From contig NZUH01000012.1 in the NCBI GenBank assembly GCA_002697255.1, positions 15,388-50,522 of the forward strand: a DNA stretch of 35,135 bases, written 5' to 3'. A program made the translations under genes and the position numbers. Below the pieces are notes generated by a model. It searched no databases. It worked only from the letters and a program-made list of their open reading frames with translations, and was not told where the DNA came from. The stretch is from Flavobacteriaceae bacterium. GTDB taxonomy: Bacteria; Bacteroidota; Bacteroidia; Flavobacteriales; Flavobacteriaceae. The stretch's first letter is position 1, and each line of letters opens with the position of its first letter. This document shows, in pieces, positions 25,150-33,724 of this stretch.

Positions 25150-28100
25150 TTAAAGTATAACTAGTTTTTCAATTTTAGATACATTTTTATCTACAGATTC
25201 TGAGCGAATAGTGAGCTTATAAATATAAACACCCTTTGCAACTTTATCTCCAAAATCATCTCTTCCATCCCAGCTAAAATCTCTAGAAAAATTGGTGTTT
25301 CCAGATGAGTCTGTTATACCATTAATGGTTTTAACTAATCTTCCTGAAATAGTAAATACCTGTATAGTAACGTTTAAATTAGTAGAACTATTGTGATTAA
25401 ACCAGAATTCAGTGTAATTAATAAACGGATTTGGATAATTTAATAAATTTTCAATCACTAAATCTTGATCTTCATCAAAAACAATAAATTCAATTTCAGA
25501 TTCTGATGAATTATTATAAACATCCCATGCTTTTAATCTTAAAGTATGTAGACCAGGCACTAAATTATTTAGAGGAAAATTTACAGTCCCGTTTTGATAA
25601 TCATCCAAATTTGCTTGATAATATTCATTTAATCTAAAAGATTTAGTGTCATCATTATCTAAAACAGCGATTATATCATGCCCCACACCACTTGACGTAT
25701 TTATTCCGTTTAAATCAAATAATTTAACGATAAGATTAGGATTTTCGTTTGTTATTCCTCCACTAACAAACGACTCATCGTTCATAAAAAGATCTATTTC
25801 AGGTCCCAAATTATCTTCTTCAGCATTTTCATTAATGCCTCCTATTAATACAGATAAATCATAACCGTTTTTATCGTTTAAATTATTATTTTCTTTAGCA
25901 TAAAAACTAAATTTTCCGTAATCAACTTGCATACCAACATCTTTAGGTATTACAAAATTTAACTCAAATAGTCCATCAGTAATAGTTGACTTTCCCCTAA
26001 ATAACACTTCACCTAAAGTGTTAAAGTTTAATATAATTGGATTACCTGAATTATCTGTTGTACCGTCATTAGCTAATGTTGATCTATTAATCTCTTTATC
26101 AAAAACAGTTGCAATTAGCTCACCTTGAAATAAATCATTGATTGAACCATTACTATTAGTCATCTCACCAGATATTTTTACAAGATCTAAACCTCTCAAA
26201 GATGAATCAAAATCTTGAATCATTATATCATTAATTTTTGTAATATTTATATCTGGTTTAGGTATTGCTAATTTCATTGCTGGATCTCCGATAAAAAATA
26301 CAAGTCTCCTCTGGTCTGAATTGGAAATTGAAAGATCAGTTTTGGTTAATCTTAAAGCTTCTGCCATCGAAGTGTAATTATCAGAATTCAAAGAAAAAAG
26401 ATAATTTTCTAAGGTAAGATTAAAGTTTACCCCAACGGAAACAAAAATCTGTCTAGTTGTGGTTATCAAAGCAATCGAACCCCCATATTTATTCCAATAT
26501 AAAAATTCACCGGCTGTATCTCTGTTGGGGTTATCAAATTTTGTGAATTCACAGGTTACAGAAACAAAACAATTAAATTTATTATTATTGTTAATTTCAG
26601 CAGCGTCAATTTTATCAAAAATTCTTTCCCTAGCAAGTCCATCTTCACCTCCATGACCAAAATAATTTATTACAAGCGCACCCTGCTTCATGCCATTAAT
26701 TATTTGATTATTTACTTCAGGATATCTTTCACCACCAGATGATGTCTCCTGATTAAACGCATCTATTAAAATTTTTTTTGTATTGAAAAAAGGTTTATTC
26801 TGAGTAATTAAATCAGCAATATTATTTGATGTTGATTGAATAATATTTTCCCAAGGCTCATCAACATCGTCTGAAATCACAATAATTCTATTTCTCCAAT
26901 CACCATATGAATCTTGAGAATAATAAGACTCTATTTTATCAATTAAATCAATTGCTTTTTGATTAGAATCAGCTAATATTCTGCCTACAGCTATATCTAA
27001 TTTATTAGAACTAGTCATTGATCCTTCGTTAAAGTCCATCATTCCAAAAAAATCATCTGAAATATATGAGCTTGAAAGACTAAAACTATTTAACGAATGC
27101 CAGGAAGGTATTATATTGGTGTTATTTGGAATTCTGTCTTTGTAATCAAATGATGCATCTCCAAATAAACATAGATACTTTAAACTATTTTCATTGTTTT
27201 CATTACTGTATACATATCTAACAAAGTTTCTGATGGCAGAAATATCTTGATTTCCAGAACTAAATTCGTTGTATATTTTTTCTACATCTACAACTTTGAC
27301 ATTTAAATTATTTTTAACCCTATTTATTTCAGCAAGTCTTTCTGCCTGTAGAATCATATCTGATCTAGCAATAATCAAATAATCTATCGGTTCGATTAGA
27401 TTTTGGTCGTTAAAAAAAATTTCTTCTTTTAAATTTTGATTACTTATTTCAGGTTCATTTTCAAAAAAAGGCTCAAAATAAAAACTTTCATCAAAAGCAA
27501 TGAATTTATTTGATTCAGAGTAAAATGATTTAAAACTGATCATGTTTGATTCTGAACTTGTTAATTCAAAAATATTTGAATTATCTGAAACATTCCATAT
27601 GTGCTTAACATTTAAAGCATTACCAATTTCATAAGTTACAATTTCAGGCTGTTTCTCTAAATTTTTATTTTGAAATAATAATTGACCTCCGTTAAAATTT
27701 AAAAATGATCTACCTTCTAATGAAATATAATCAAGGTAAGCTGATGAGCTTGGATTGCCGTTATTGTTATAATCCAACGAAACATTCAATGTTGATGAAT
27801 TTACATTAATTTCATTTGAATAACCAGCTCCAGACGCAAGAATAGGATCACCAATTGAGCCAAAGACTAATGTTGTAATTGGTGAATTATTAAGATTGAT
27901 TGACATTGAAGTTGATATTTCAGATGTAGCAGCTGCATATAATCTAAGACTCACAGGATATTCAGTAATTAAGTCGTCTAACTCAAATTGGTAATTTTTA
28001 ATGTTTTCAAAATCAAACCTGTCCCCAAACCATCTTCTGCCAATTTTGGCAAGATTATACTCGTCAACTTCATAGAATTTATAATTTGTGTAATAATTTA

Positions 28101-28983
28101 TATTTAGATCAGAATTACCCTCAGGTTCAATAAGTTGATTTAATCTTAAACCATTTTCAGTACCTATAGAAATAAAATAAGAAATATTGTTCTCATATAA
28201 ATTTAAATTTGTATCATTTTCATCGTTATAACCTTCAGGACCAATACCGTAAAAAAGTATATAATCCTCAGAATCAAAAACCCCATCCTCTTCCCCAACA
28301 ATTTTAATTGTATTTTCAATAGGGTCTGTTGGAAAGTCATCTTGATTTTGTAAGGACAGCATTCCACCCTTTCCGCTAAAAATTTTTATTTTTTTAGGAT
28401 CAATGTTATTTGTATTAATCCCCAAATCATTTAAAAATTCTTTGTCAATTTTATGAATACCGGTATTATTTATGTAAAACTTATACCAATTACCACTACT
28501 TAACTTTGATGATTCAATTGAAGTTTTTAATTTTTTATTTTTTTTCAAATAATCATAACTAACAGAAAAATTTTCAATTTTTTTATATGTGCCATCCGAA
28601 AAAATTATTGGAGTTATTTCTAAAAAAGCCAGAATTTGATTTTTTGAAATTGAAGAATTTAAATTGACATTAAAATCATTTGGAAAAATTATTTTATCCA
28701 AACCACTAAAATTTTTAATATCTATAGTAGAGTATTTTACGTCTCTTATTTCAACCGATTTGGGATCAATCAATTTTGATTCACTCCACTGATTAATTAA
28801 TTTAAATTTTTCTTGAATAGAATATTCAATTTTAAAATTTTTAGTATCAGGTAAATTAACCGATATTTTACTAATTTCATATACAACAGACCCACCCCAT
28901 TCAACATTAAAATTAATTGTTTCTTTAGCTAAGATATAAGGTGTAAAAAATAAAAAAAATAAAACTACAGGTCTCATAAACAC
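25150..28983 (-). CDS. porU: Type IX secretion sortase PorU
   Basis: PorU is the surface C25-family (gingipain-like) cysteine peptidase that removes the C-terminal signal of T9SS cargo and attaches the cargo to the surface. The 1277-residue product begins with a signal peptide (hydrophobic residues about 3-18). It has a long N-terminal region and a C25 domain with catalytic His777 in NYFGHGGEDG and Cys811 in VSVTCEFTKF, 34 residues apart, as expected of gingipain-type enzymes. The C-terminus (about residues 1190-1277) has YPNPF and DGRDDFGDKVAKGVYIYKL, a type A T9SS sorting domain, as known for PorU itself. porV follows after 20 bp. Confidence 0.95.
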   Translation of the reverse strand: MFMRPVVLFFLFFTPYILAKETINFNVEWGGSVVYEISKISVNLPDTKNFKIEYSIQEKFKLINQWSESKLIDPKSVEIRDVKYSTIDIKNFSGLDKIIFPNDFNVNLNSSISKNQILAFLEITPIIFSDGTYKKIENFSVSYDYLKKNKKLKTSIESSKLSSGNWYKFYINNTGIHKIDKEFLNDLGINTNNIDPKKIKIFSGKGGMLSLQNQDDFPTDPIENTIKIVGEEDGVFDSEDYILFYGIGPEGYNDENDTNLNLYENNISYFISIGTENGLRLNQLIEPEGNSDLNINYYTNYKFYEVDEYNLAKIGRRWFGDRFDFENIKNYQFELDDLITEYPVSLRLYAAATSEISTSMSINLNNSPITTLVFGSIGDPILASGAGYSNEINVNSSTLNVSLDYNNNGNPSSSAYLDYISLEGRSFLNFNGGQLLFQNKNLEKQPEIVTYEIGNALNVKHIWNVSDNSNIFELTSSESNMISFKSFYSESNKFIAFDESFYFEPFFENEPEISNQNLKEEIFFNDQNLIEPIDYLIIARSDMILQAERLAEINRVKNNLNVKVVDVEKIYNEFSSGNQDISAIRNFVRYVYSNENNENSLKYLCLFGDASFDYKDRIPNNTNIIPSWHSLNSFSLSSSYISDDFFGMMDFNEGSMTSSNKLDIAVGRILADSNQKAIDLIDKIESYYSQDSYGDWRNRIIVISDDVDEPWENIIQSTSNNIADLITQNKPFFNTKKILIDAFNQETSSGGERYPEVNNQIINGMKQGALVINYFGHGGEDGLARERIFDKIDAAEINNNNKFNCFVSVTCEFTKFDNPNRDTAGEFLYWNKYGGSIALITTTRQIFVSVGVNFNLTLENYLFSLNSDNYTSMAEALRLTKTDLSISNSDQRRLVFFIGDPAMKLAIPKPDINITKINDIMIQDFDSSLRGLDLVKISGEMTNSNGSINDLFQGELIATVFDKEINRSTLANDGTTDNSGNPIILNFNTLGEVLFRGKSTITDGLFELNFVIPKDVGMQVDYGKFSFYAKENNNLNDKNGYDLSVLIGGINENAEEDNLGPEIDLFMNDESFVSGGITNENPNLIVKLFDLNGINTSSGVGHDIIAVLDNDDTKSFRLNEYYQANLDDYQNGTVNFPLNNLVPGLHTLRLKAWDVYNNSSESEIEFIVFDEDQDLVIENLLNYPNPFINYTEFWFNHNSSTNLNVTIQVFTISGRLVKTINGITDSSGNTNFSRDFSWDGRDDFGDKVAKGVYIYKLTIRSESVDKNVSKIEKLVIL

Positions 28984-29066
28984 AAAAACGGTTTAGAACA
29001 ATTATTATTATTTAGAAAAATAAATTAATAAAAATAATATAATATTAAGATTAAGTTGACGTTTAA

Positions 29067-29080
29067 TTGATATAAATCAA
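29067..29080. promoter_or_regulatory. Perfect FNR/ANR-type palindrome in the porU/gldJ spacer
   Basis: TTGAT-ATAA-ATCAA is an exact match to the FNR-type consensus TTGATnnnnATCAA; the symmetry extends one base on each side (29066-29081). It sits about 55 bp upstream of the predicted gldJ start of transcription, a distance used by Crp/Fnr activators, and in the spacer shared with porU. Function is inferred; no Crp/Fnr gene lies in the window. Confidence 0.45.
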
Positions 29081-29093
29081 TACGGTATAATAA

Positions 29094-29123
29094 TTGTATC
29101 ATTAGATTTAATTATTATATTTG
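29094..29123 (+). promoter_or_regulatory. gldJ promoter, Bacteroidota -33/-7 type
   Basis: TTG (29094-29096), a 19-bp spacer and TATATTTG (29116-29123) match the Bacteroidota sigma consensus exactly. The predicted transcript start near 29128-29130 leaves a leader of about 26 bases before the ATG at 29156. The rest of the 172-bp divergent spacer (28984-29155) is AT-rich; no convincing porU promoter was found in it. Confidence 0.78.
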
Positions 29124-29155
29124 AAATCTCAAGTAATGAGCATATAAAATTTAGT

Positions 29156-30799
29156 ATGGATAAAAAATTAAAATTTTACGCGTCAATTTTATTTAGTATG
29201 GTATTGCTTTTTTCGTTTGAAAGCTGCAACAAATCCCAGTTTTCCCCAAATAGAAATATTTCTCAAGGAACTGGTTGGGATATAAATTCAAAAAAAGGCG
29301 GATTTCAATACAATACAAACTTTAAAGGTCAAGAAGCTCCTCCAAATATGGTACTTGTTGAAGGTGGTACTTATACAAAAGGAAAAGTTCAGGATGATCC
29401 GATGAGAGATTGGAATAATACTCCTAATCAACAACATGTACAATCTTTTTACATGGATCAAACTGAAGTAACAAATAAAATGTATCTTGAATATTTAGAT
29501 TGGCTTAAAAGAAATTTCCCTCCATCTGAATCTAAATTCAGAGATATTTATAAAAATGCCTTACCTGACACATTGGTGTGGAGAAACAAACTTGGATACG
29601 CTGAGGATATGGTTAACAACTATTTAAGACATCCTGCATTTGCTAATTATCCTGTAGTAGGTGTAAGTTGGTTACAGGCTTACGAATATTCTGAGTGGAG
29701 ATCTGATAGGTATCAAGAATTAGTGCTAGAAAGAAATGGGTTTTTGGTCAGAGACGCAAAAACAGATAGTGTAAATAGCCAAAGTTCTTTTAGTTTAGAT
29801 ACATATGTTATTGATCCGAATTCAACCTATGGTGGCAATTCAAATGTCTTAAGGGGTAAACAAACCAGAACTCCAGATTCTTTACTTCCAAAATCAGCTA
29901 GTAGAGAATCAGGATTTATAACTCCTAAATTTAGACTTCCCACTGAATCTGAATGGGAGTATGCAGCATTAGGTTTAACTGAAATGAGAGAATTTAATAA
30001 CTATTCCGGTAGAAAAAAGTATCCTTGGAAAGGACAGTATACCAGAACAGGGCAAAGAAGAAATTTGGGTGATCAACTAGCTAATTTTAAAAATAGTGAT
30101 GGAGATTATGGCGGAATTGCAGGGTGGTCAGATGATGGTGCTGATATAACGAATCAGGTTGGATCTTACAATGCTAATTCGTTTGGATTATATGACATGG
30201 CAGGAAATGTAGCAGAATGGGTAGCTGATGTCTACAGACCTATTGTGGATGATGAATTTAATGATTTCAATTATTTTAGAGGAAATGACTATAAGAAATT
30301 TAAAATAGATGAAAATGGTGTTGTTATAGCATCTGAAGCTCAATACAAAACACTTCCAAATGGCAAAAGAATAGCGATTGTGCTTCCTGGAGAAATCGAA
30401 AGAACTGACTTGGATGATGAAGATACTAGATACAGGACTCAATTTGATAAAGGCTATAATATTAATTTTAGAGATGGAGATAATTCTTCATCTAGAAGAT
30501 ATGATAGAGCTGATGACGAAGAATCTAGTTCTCAAATAATGTATAAATCTCCTGATTATAACGATACCAACTTAGATAATGATGTATTTGATTATGATTC
30601 TGATATTTCAAAAACAACACTTATTAATGATCAAGTTAGGGTTTTCAAGGGCGGTTCTTGGAAAGACAGAGCCTATTGGTTAGATCCTGCTCAAAGAAGA
30701 TTTTATCCACAAGATCAAGCTACTGACTTTATTGGATTTAGATGCGCAATGTCACGTTTAGGCTCAAAAACTTCAAGTAAAAAGAAAACTAGAAATTAA
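29156..30799 (+). CDS. gldJ: Gliding motility lipoprotein GldJ
   Basis: GldJ is an outer-membrane-associated lipoprotein needed for gliding and for T9SS function; in Flavobacterium it stabilises the GldK/PorK ring components. The 547-residue product has a lipoprotein signal with lipobox FESC (Cys24) and a short linker. It then has a formylglycine-generating-enzyme-like (FGE-sulfatase) fold: MVLVEGGTYTKG, DQTEVTNKMY, RLPTESEWEYAA, GLYDMAGNVAEWVADVY and FIGFRCAM. GldK is similar but GldJ is favoured by the N-terminal GTGWDINSKKGGFQYN and by the porU/porV neighbours. An acidic, Asp/Ser-rich insert (about 420-485) precedes the last FGE segment. Confidence 0.94.
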   Translation: MDKKLKFYASILFSMVLLFSFESCNKSQFSPNRNISQGTGWDINSKKGGFQYNTNFKGQEAPPNMVLVEGGTYTKGKVQDDPMRDWNNTPNQQHVQSFYMDQTEVTNKMYLEYLDWLKRNFPPSESKFRDIYKNALPDTLVWRNKLGYAEDMVNNYLRHPAFANYPVVGVSWLQAYEYSEWRSDRYQELVLERNGFLVRDAKTDSVNSQSSFSLDTYVIDPNSTYGGNSNVLRGKQTRTPDSLLPKSASRESGFITPKFRLPTESEWEYAALGLTEMREFNNYSGRKKYPWKGQYTRTGQRRNLGDQLANFKNSDGDYGGIAGWSDDGADITNQVGSYNANSFGLYDMAGNVAEWVADVYRPIVDDEFNDFNYFRGNDYKKFKIDENGVVIASEAQYKTLPNGKRIAIVLPGEIERTDLDDEDTRYRTQFDKGYNINFRDGDNSSSRRYDRADDEESSSQIMYKSPDYNDTNLDNDVFDYDSDISKTTLINDQVRVFKGGSWKDRAYWLDPAQRRFYPQDQATDFIGFRCAMSRLGSKTSSKKKTRN

Positions 30800-30820
30800 C
30801 AGATCCAAACTTTTATAAAA

Positions 30821-30850
30821 AATCCTAATAAATTTATTAGGATTTTTTTT
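30821..30850 (+). terminator. Rho-independent terminator after gldJ
   Basis: A perfect 24-bp palindrome (12-base arms, AATCCTAATAAA and its complement, 30821-30844) runs into a T tract (30843-30850). It lies 21 bp after the gldJ stop and only 11 bp before the murF ATG. It is the clearest terminator in the window. Confidence 0.85.
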
Positions 30851-30861
30851 AAATTTAATTT

Positions 30862-32142
30862 ATGTCAATTGATGAAATTTATAGAATTTTTAAAGAATGT
30901 AGTGGGGTAACAACTGATTCTAGAAGTACAAAAGAAAATAATTTATTTTTTGGTTTAAAAGGAGATAAATTTAATGGTAATGAATATGCAAGAAAAGCAA
31001 TCGAAAACGGAGCAAAATATGCCATTATTGATGAAAAAACACACGATGTTGACAATAGATATATTTTAGTTAAAAATTCTCTTGAAACACTTCAAAAGTT
31101 ATCCAATTTACACAGGAAAAAATCAAATGTTAAAGTAATCGGAATTACTGGGAGTAACGGAAAGACCACATCAAAAGAGTTAATTAATATTGTACTATCT
31201 ACAAAGTATAAAACTTGTTTTACAATTGGAAATTTAAATAACCATATAGGAGTTCCTTTGACTCTTTTAAATCTCACTAAGGATTCAGAAATTGCAATAA
31301 TCGAAATGGGTGCTAATCATATTGGAGAAATAAATTTGTTATGTAATATATGTGACCCCGATTATGGATATATAACAAACTTTGGAAAAGCTCATCTTGA
31401 GGGATTTATTGATATGAATGGAGTTATAAAAGGGAAAAAAGAACTATATGATTATATTATTTCTAAAAACGGAATGATTTTCCTAGACAATGATAACGCT
31501 AAACAGAAAGAAATTATAAAAGAATATTCTAACGTGTATAGTTTTGGTAAATCTAGCGGGGATATTTTATATAATGTATGTACAACCCAACCAAACATCA
31601 ATATAGACATAGAAAATATAACAATTAAAAGTTCACTTTTTGGAAACCATAATATAGAAAATATAATGGCAGCAGTGACTATTGGTAGATATTTTAAAAT
31701 TGATTATGAAAAAATCAAAAATGAAATTTCTAATTATATTTCCTCAAATAACAGGTCTCAAATAATTATCAAAGGATCTAATAAAATAATTTTAGATGCC
31801 TATAATGCTAATCCAACCAGTATGATTTTAGCTATCAAATATTTTGAAAAATTAAATAAAAAAAATAAAATTTTAATACTTGGTGACATGTTTGAATTAG
31901 GAAAAAATTGGTTAAAATATCATCAGGAAATTTCTGATTATTGCAAAACATTTAAAAAAGAAAAGATATATTTAATTGGAGAGCTATTTTTAAAAACTGA
32001 AAAAAATAAGAACTTTGATTATTATAAAAATATTGATGAATTAATTAAAGAAAATAAATTGTCAAATATTTTTGATTCGCACATACTGATTAAAGGGTCC
32101 AGAGGAGTTAAGCTTGAAAAATTGATCCAATATATTGGCTAA
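30862..32142 (+). CDS. murF: UDP-MurNAc-tripeptide--D-Ala-D-Ala ligase MurF
   Basis: MurF adds D-Ala-D-Ala to complete the cytoplasmic UDP-MurNAc pentapeptide. The 426-residue product has the N-terminal UDP-binding stretch TDSRSTKENNLFFGLKG, the P-loop GITGSNGKTTSKE (Lys101) with the KTTSKE or KTTTKD form typical of MurF, and then NLNNHIGVPLTLL, EMGANHIGEI and DAYNANPTSM, all diagnostic. It is the one cytoplasmic Mur ligase absent from the dcw operon. A strong terminator stands 11 bp before its ATG, so it needs its own promoter or read-through. Its stop codon overlaps that of the convergent yjbQ gene. Confidence 0.96.
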   Translation: MSIDEIYRIFKECSGVTTDSRSTKENNLFFGLKGDKFNGNEYARKAIENGAKYAIIDEKTHDVDNRYILVKNSLETLQKLSNLHRKKSNVKVIGITGSNGKTTSKELINIVLSTKYKTCFTIGNLNNHIGVPLTLLNLTKDSEIAIIEMGANHIGEINLLCNICDPDYGYITNFGKAHLEGFIDMNGVIKGKKELYDYIISKNGMIFLDNDNAKQKEIIKEYSNVYSFGKSSGDILYNVCTTQPNINIDIENITIKSSLFGNHNIENIMAAVTIGRYFKIDYEKIKNEISNYISSNNRSQIIIKGSNKIILDAYNANPTSMILAIKYFEKLNKKNKILILGDMFELGKNWLKYHQEISDYCKTFKKEKIYLIGELFLKTEKNKNFDYYKNIDELIKENKLSNIFDSHILIKGSRGVKLEKLIQYIG

Positions 32143-32552
32143 CCTCCTATAACTGTAATTATAATTTTTCTTTTACTTGCTTTATTTCTATGTTCACAAA
32201 GATATATCCCTTGCCAATTACCTAACATGGGGATCCCATTGTTAATAGGAAATAAAACAGAGGTGCCAAGTAAACTACTCTTAATATGCGATGTCATATC
32301 ATCTGGTCCTTCTAAAGTATGCTTAAAATGAGTTTCATTTTCAGAAACTAATTTATTAAAATGAGTTTCAAAATCGTCTCTAACAAAAGGATCAGAGTTC
32401 TCATTAATTGTTAGGCTAGCAGAAGTATGTTTAATAAAGACATGAACAATACCAGTTAGTAAAGGAAGTTCATTAAAAATACTATTTGAAATTATATGAA
32501 AACCTCTATTAAATGGGCCTATTTGGATTTCTTTCTGAAAATTCATTTCCAT
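32139..32552 (-). CDS. yjbQ: YjbQ family protein (UPF0047)
   Basis: The 137-residue product belongs to the YjbQ/UPF0047 family, small trimeric metal-binding proteins. E. coli YjbQ has weak thiamine-phosphate synthase activity, but the true role is unsettled. The family signatures are clear: KHTSASLTINENSDP (His42), HTLEGPDDMTSHIK (His78, His89) and GNWQGIYLCEHR (111-122), where Asn112 replaces the more usual Thr. Two starts are possible (Met1 and Met3). It is convergent with murF, with a 4-bp overlap, and divergent from the efflux operon. Confidence 0.92.
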   Translation of the reverse strand: MEMNFQKEIQIGPFNRGFHIISNSIFNELPLLTGIVHVFIKHTSASLTINENSDPFVRDDFETHFNKLVSENETHFKHTLEGPDDMTSHIKSSLLGTSVLFPINNGIPMLGNWQGIYLCEHRNKASKRKIIITVIGG

Positions 32553-32580
32553 GAAATTAAAAATAAATTTTAATTAATAA

Positions 32581-32598
32581 TTAACAATTTGGTGTTAA
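32581..32598. promoter_or_regulatory. Inverted repeat over the efflux-operon promoter
   Basis: TTAACA and TGTTAA form perfect 6-bp arms around a 6-bp centre. The right arm overlaps the candidate -7 box of the membrane-fusion gene, the place where a repressor such as a TetR protein would bind. No regulator gene is adjacent, so function is inferred only. Confidence 0.35.
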
Positions 32599-32603
32599 AT
32601 TTG
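32596..32603 (+). promoter_or_regulatory. Candidate -7 box of the RND efflux operon
   Basis: TAAATTTG matches TAnnTTTG 14 bp before the ATG of the membrane-fusion gene. At the -33 position, 19 bp upstream, the sequence is TTA rather than TTG, so the promoter is near-consensus. Confidence 0.45.
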
Positions 32604-32617
32604 CGATTATTTGAATT

Positions 32618-33724
32618 ATGAAAAAATATTTAATATCCTTTGGGGCAGGAATTTTAATTTTACTATTTGCTTATTTTATTTCTGATGTAATTTTAAACTT
32701 AAAAAAAGATAATACTTCTGACGTTTCTGAAATTTCTAAACTAGTTTCAGTTATTGAGGTTAAAAACTCTTCAAATTCAATTAAGCTTTCAGTAGATGGA
32801 CGATTAAAGTCTAAAGATAAGATTGATATTTATAGCGAGGTTCAAGGCATAGTTAAGTTTAATAAAAATATTTTTGAGGAGGGTGAAGTGTTTAAAAAAA
32901 ATGATTTGATATTATCCGTTAAATCAAATGAATTTTTGTCTTCAGTTAAACAGGCTAGAAGTGAATTTCAAAAATTAATAGCTTCGATTTTACCAGATAT
33001 AAAAATTGATTTTAATGAAAATTTCAATGATTGGGAAAGATATTTTAAAGAATTTAATATACATGAAAAAGTTCCCACACTTCCAAATTCAAAAAGCGAA
33101 AAAGAAAAATTCTATTTAGTTGGAAAAGGAATTCAATCCATGTATTACAAAGTTTTAAGCTTAGAAGAAAAGCTTAAAAAATTTAATATTTATGCACCGT
33201 TTAACGGCACATTATCTAAAACATATATTTCTGAAGGAACTCTAATTAACCCTGGCATGATTTTAGGCTCGTATATTAGCACATCTAATTTTGAATTAAT
33301 CACCAATATTCCCTCAAAGTATTCTGATTTTATTTCAAAAAACCTTCAAATAACATTTATGATAAAAGATAAAACATATAAAGGTGTTGTTAAAAGAATA
33401 AATAAAAATATTGATGAACTTTCTCAAACAGTTAGCATTTATATTGAATTTATAAATAAAGATTTAAAGGACGGTATGTATGTTAGCACAAAGATTCCTT
33501 TAAATATAAATAGTGAAGGTTTTTCAGTTTCAAGATCAATTTTAATTAATGATTCATTTATTTATGTAGCTGAAAATGATAGCGTAGTTGGAATCAGAAA
33601 TGTCAAACCAATATATTACGATGACGATTCTGTTATAATTTCAGGGTTAGATAACGGAACAAAGATTATTTCATCTTATATTCCAGGGATTTATAAAGGA
33701 ATGAAAATAAAAATCTCAAATTAG
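32618..33724 (+). CDS. RND efflux periplasmic adaptor (membrane-fusion protein, HlyD family)
   Basis: The 368-residue product is the periplasmic adaptor that links an inner-membrane RND pump to an outer-membrane channel. It has an N-terminal membrane anchor (about residues 5-27, no lipobox). The first half of the lipoyl-like domain (IYSEVQGIVKFNKN) is followed by a short helical hairpin, the second lipoyl half (FNIYAPFNGTLSKTYISEGT) and beta-barrel domains. The hairpin is short compared with AcrA, about 100 residues. The stop (TAG) shares its G with the GTG start of the pump gene. The substrate cannot be read from sequence, and no TolC-like gene is in the window. Confidence 0.9.
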   Translation: MKKYLISFGAGILILLFAYFISDVILNLKKDNTSDVSEISKLVSVIEVKNSSNSIKLSVDGRLKSKDKIDIYSEVQGIVKFNKNIFEEGEVFKKNDLILSVKSNEFLSSVKQARSEFQKLIASILPDIKIDFNENFNDWERYFKEFNIHEKVPTLPNSKSEKEKFYLVGKGIQSMYYKVLSLEEKLKKFNIYAPFNGTLSKTYISEGTLINPGMILGSYISTSNFELITNIPSKYSDFISKNLQITFMIKDKTYKGVVKRINKNIDELSQTVSIYIEFINKDLKDGMYVSTKIPLNINSEGFSVSRSILINDSFIYVAENDSVVGIRNVKPIYYDDDSVIISGLDNGTKIISSYIPGIYKGMKIKISN

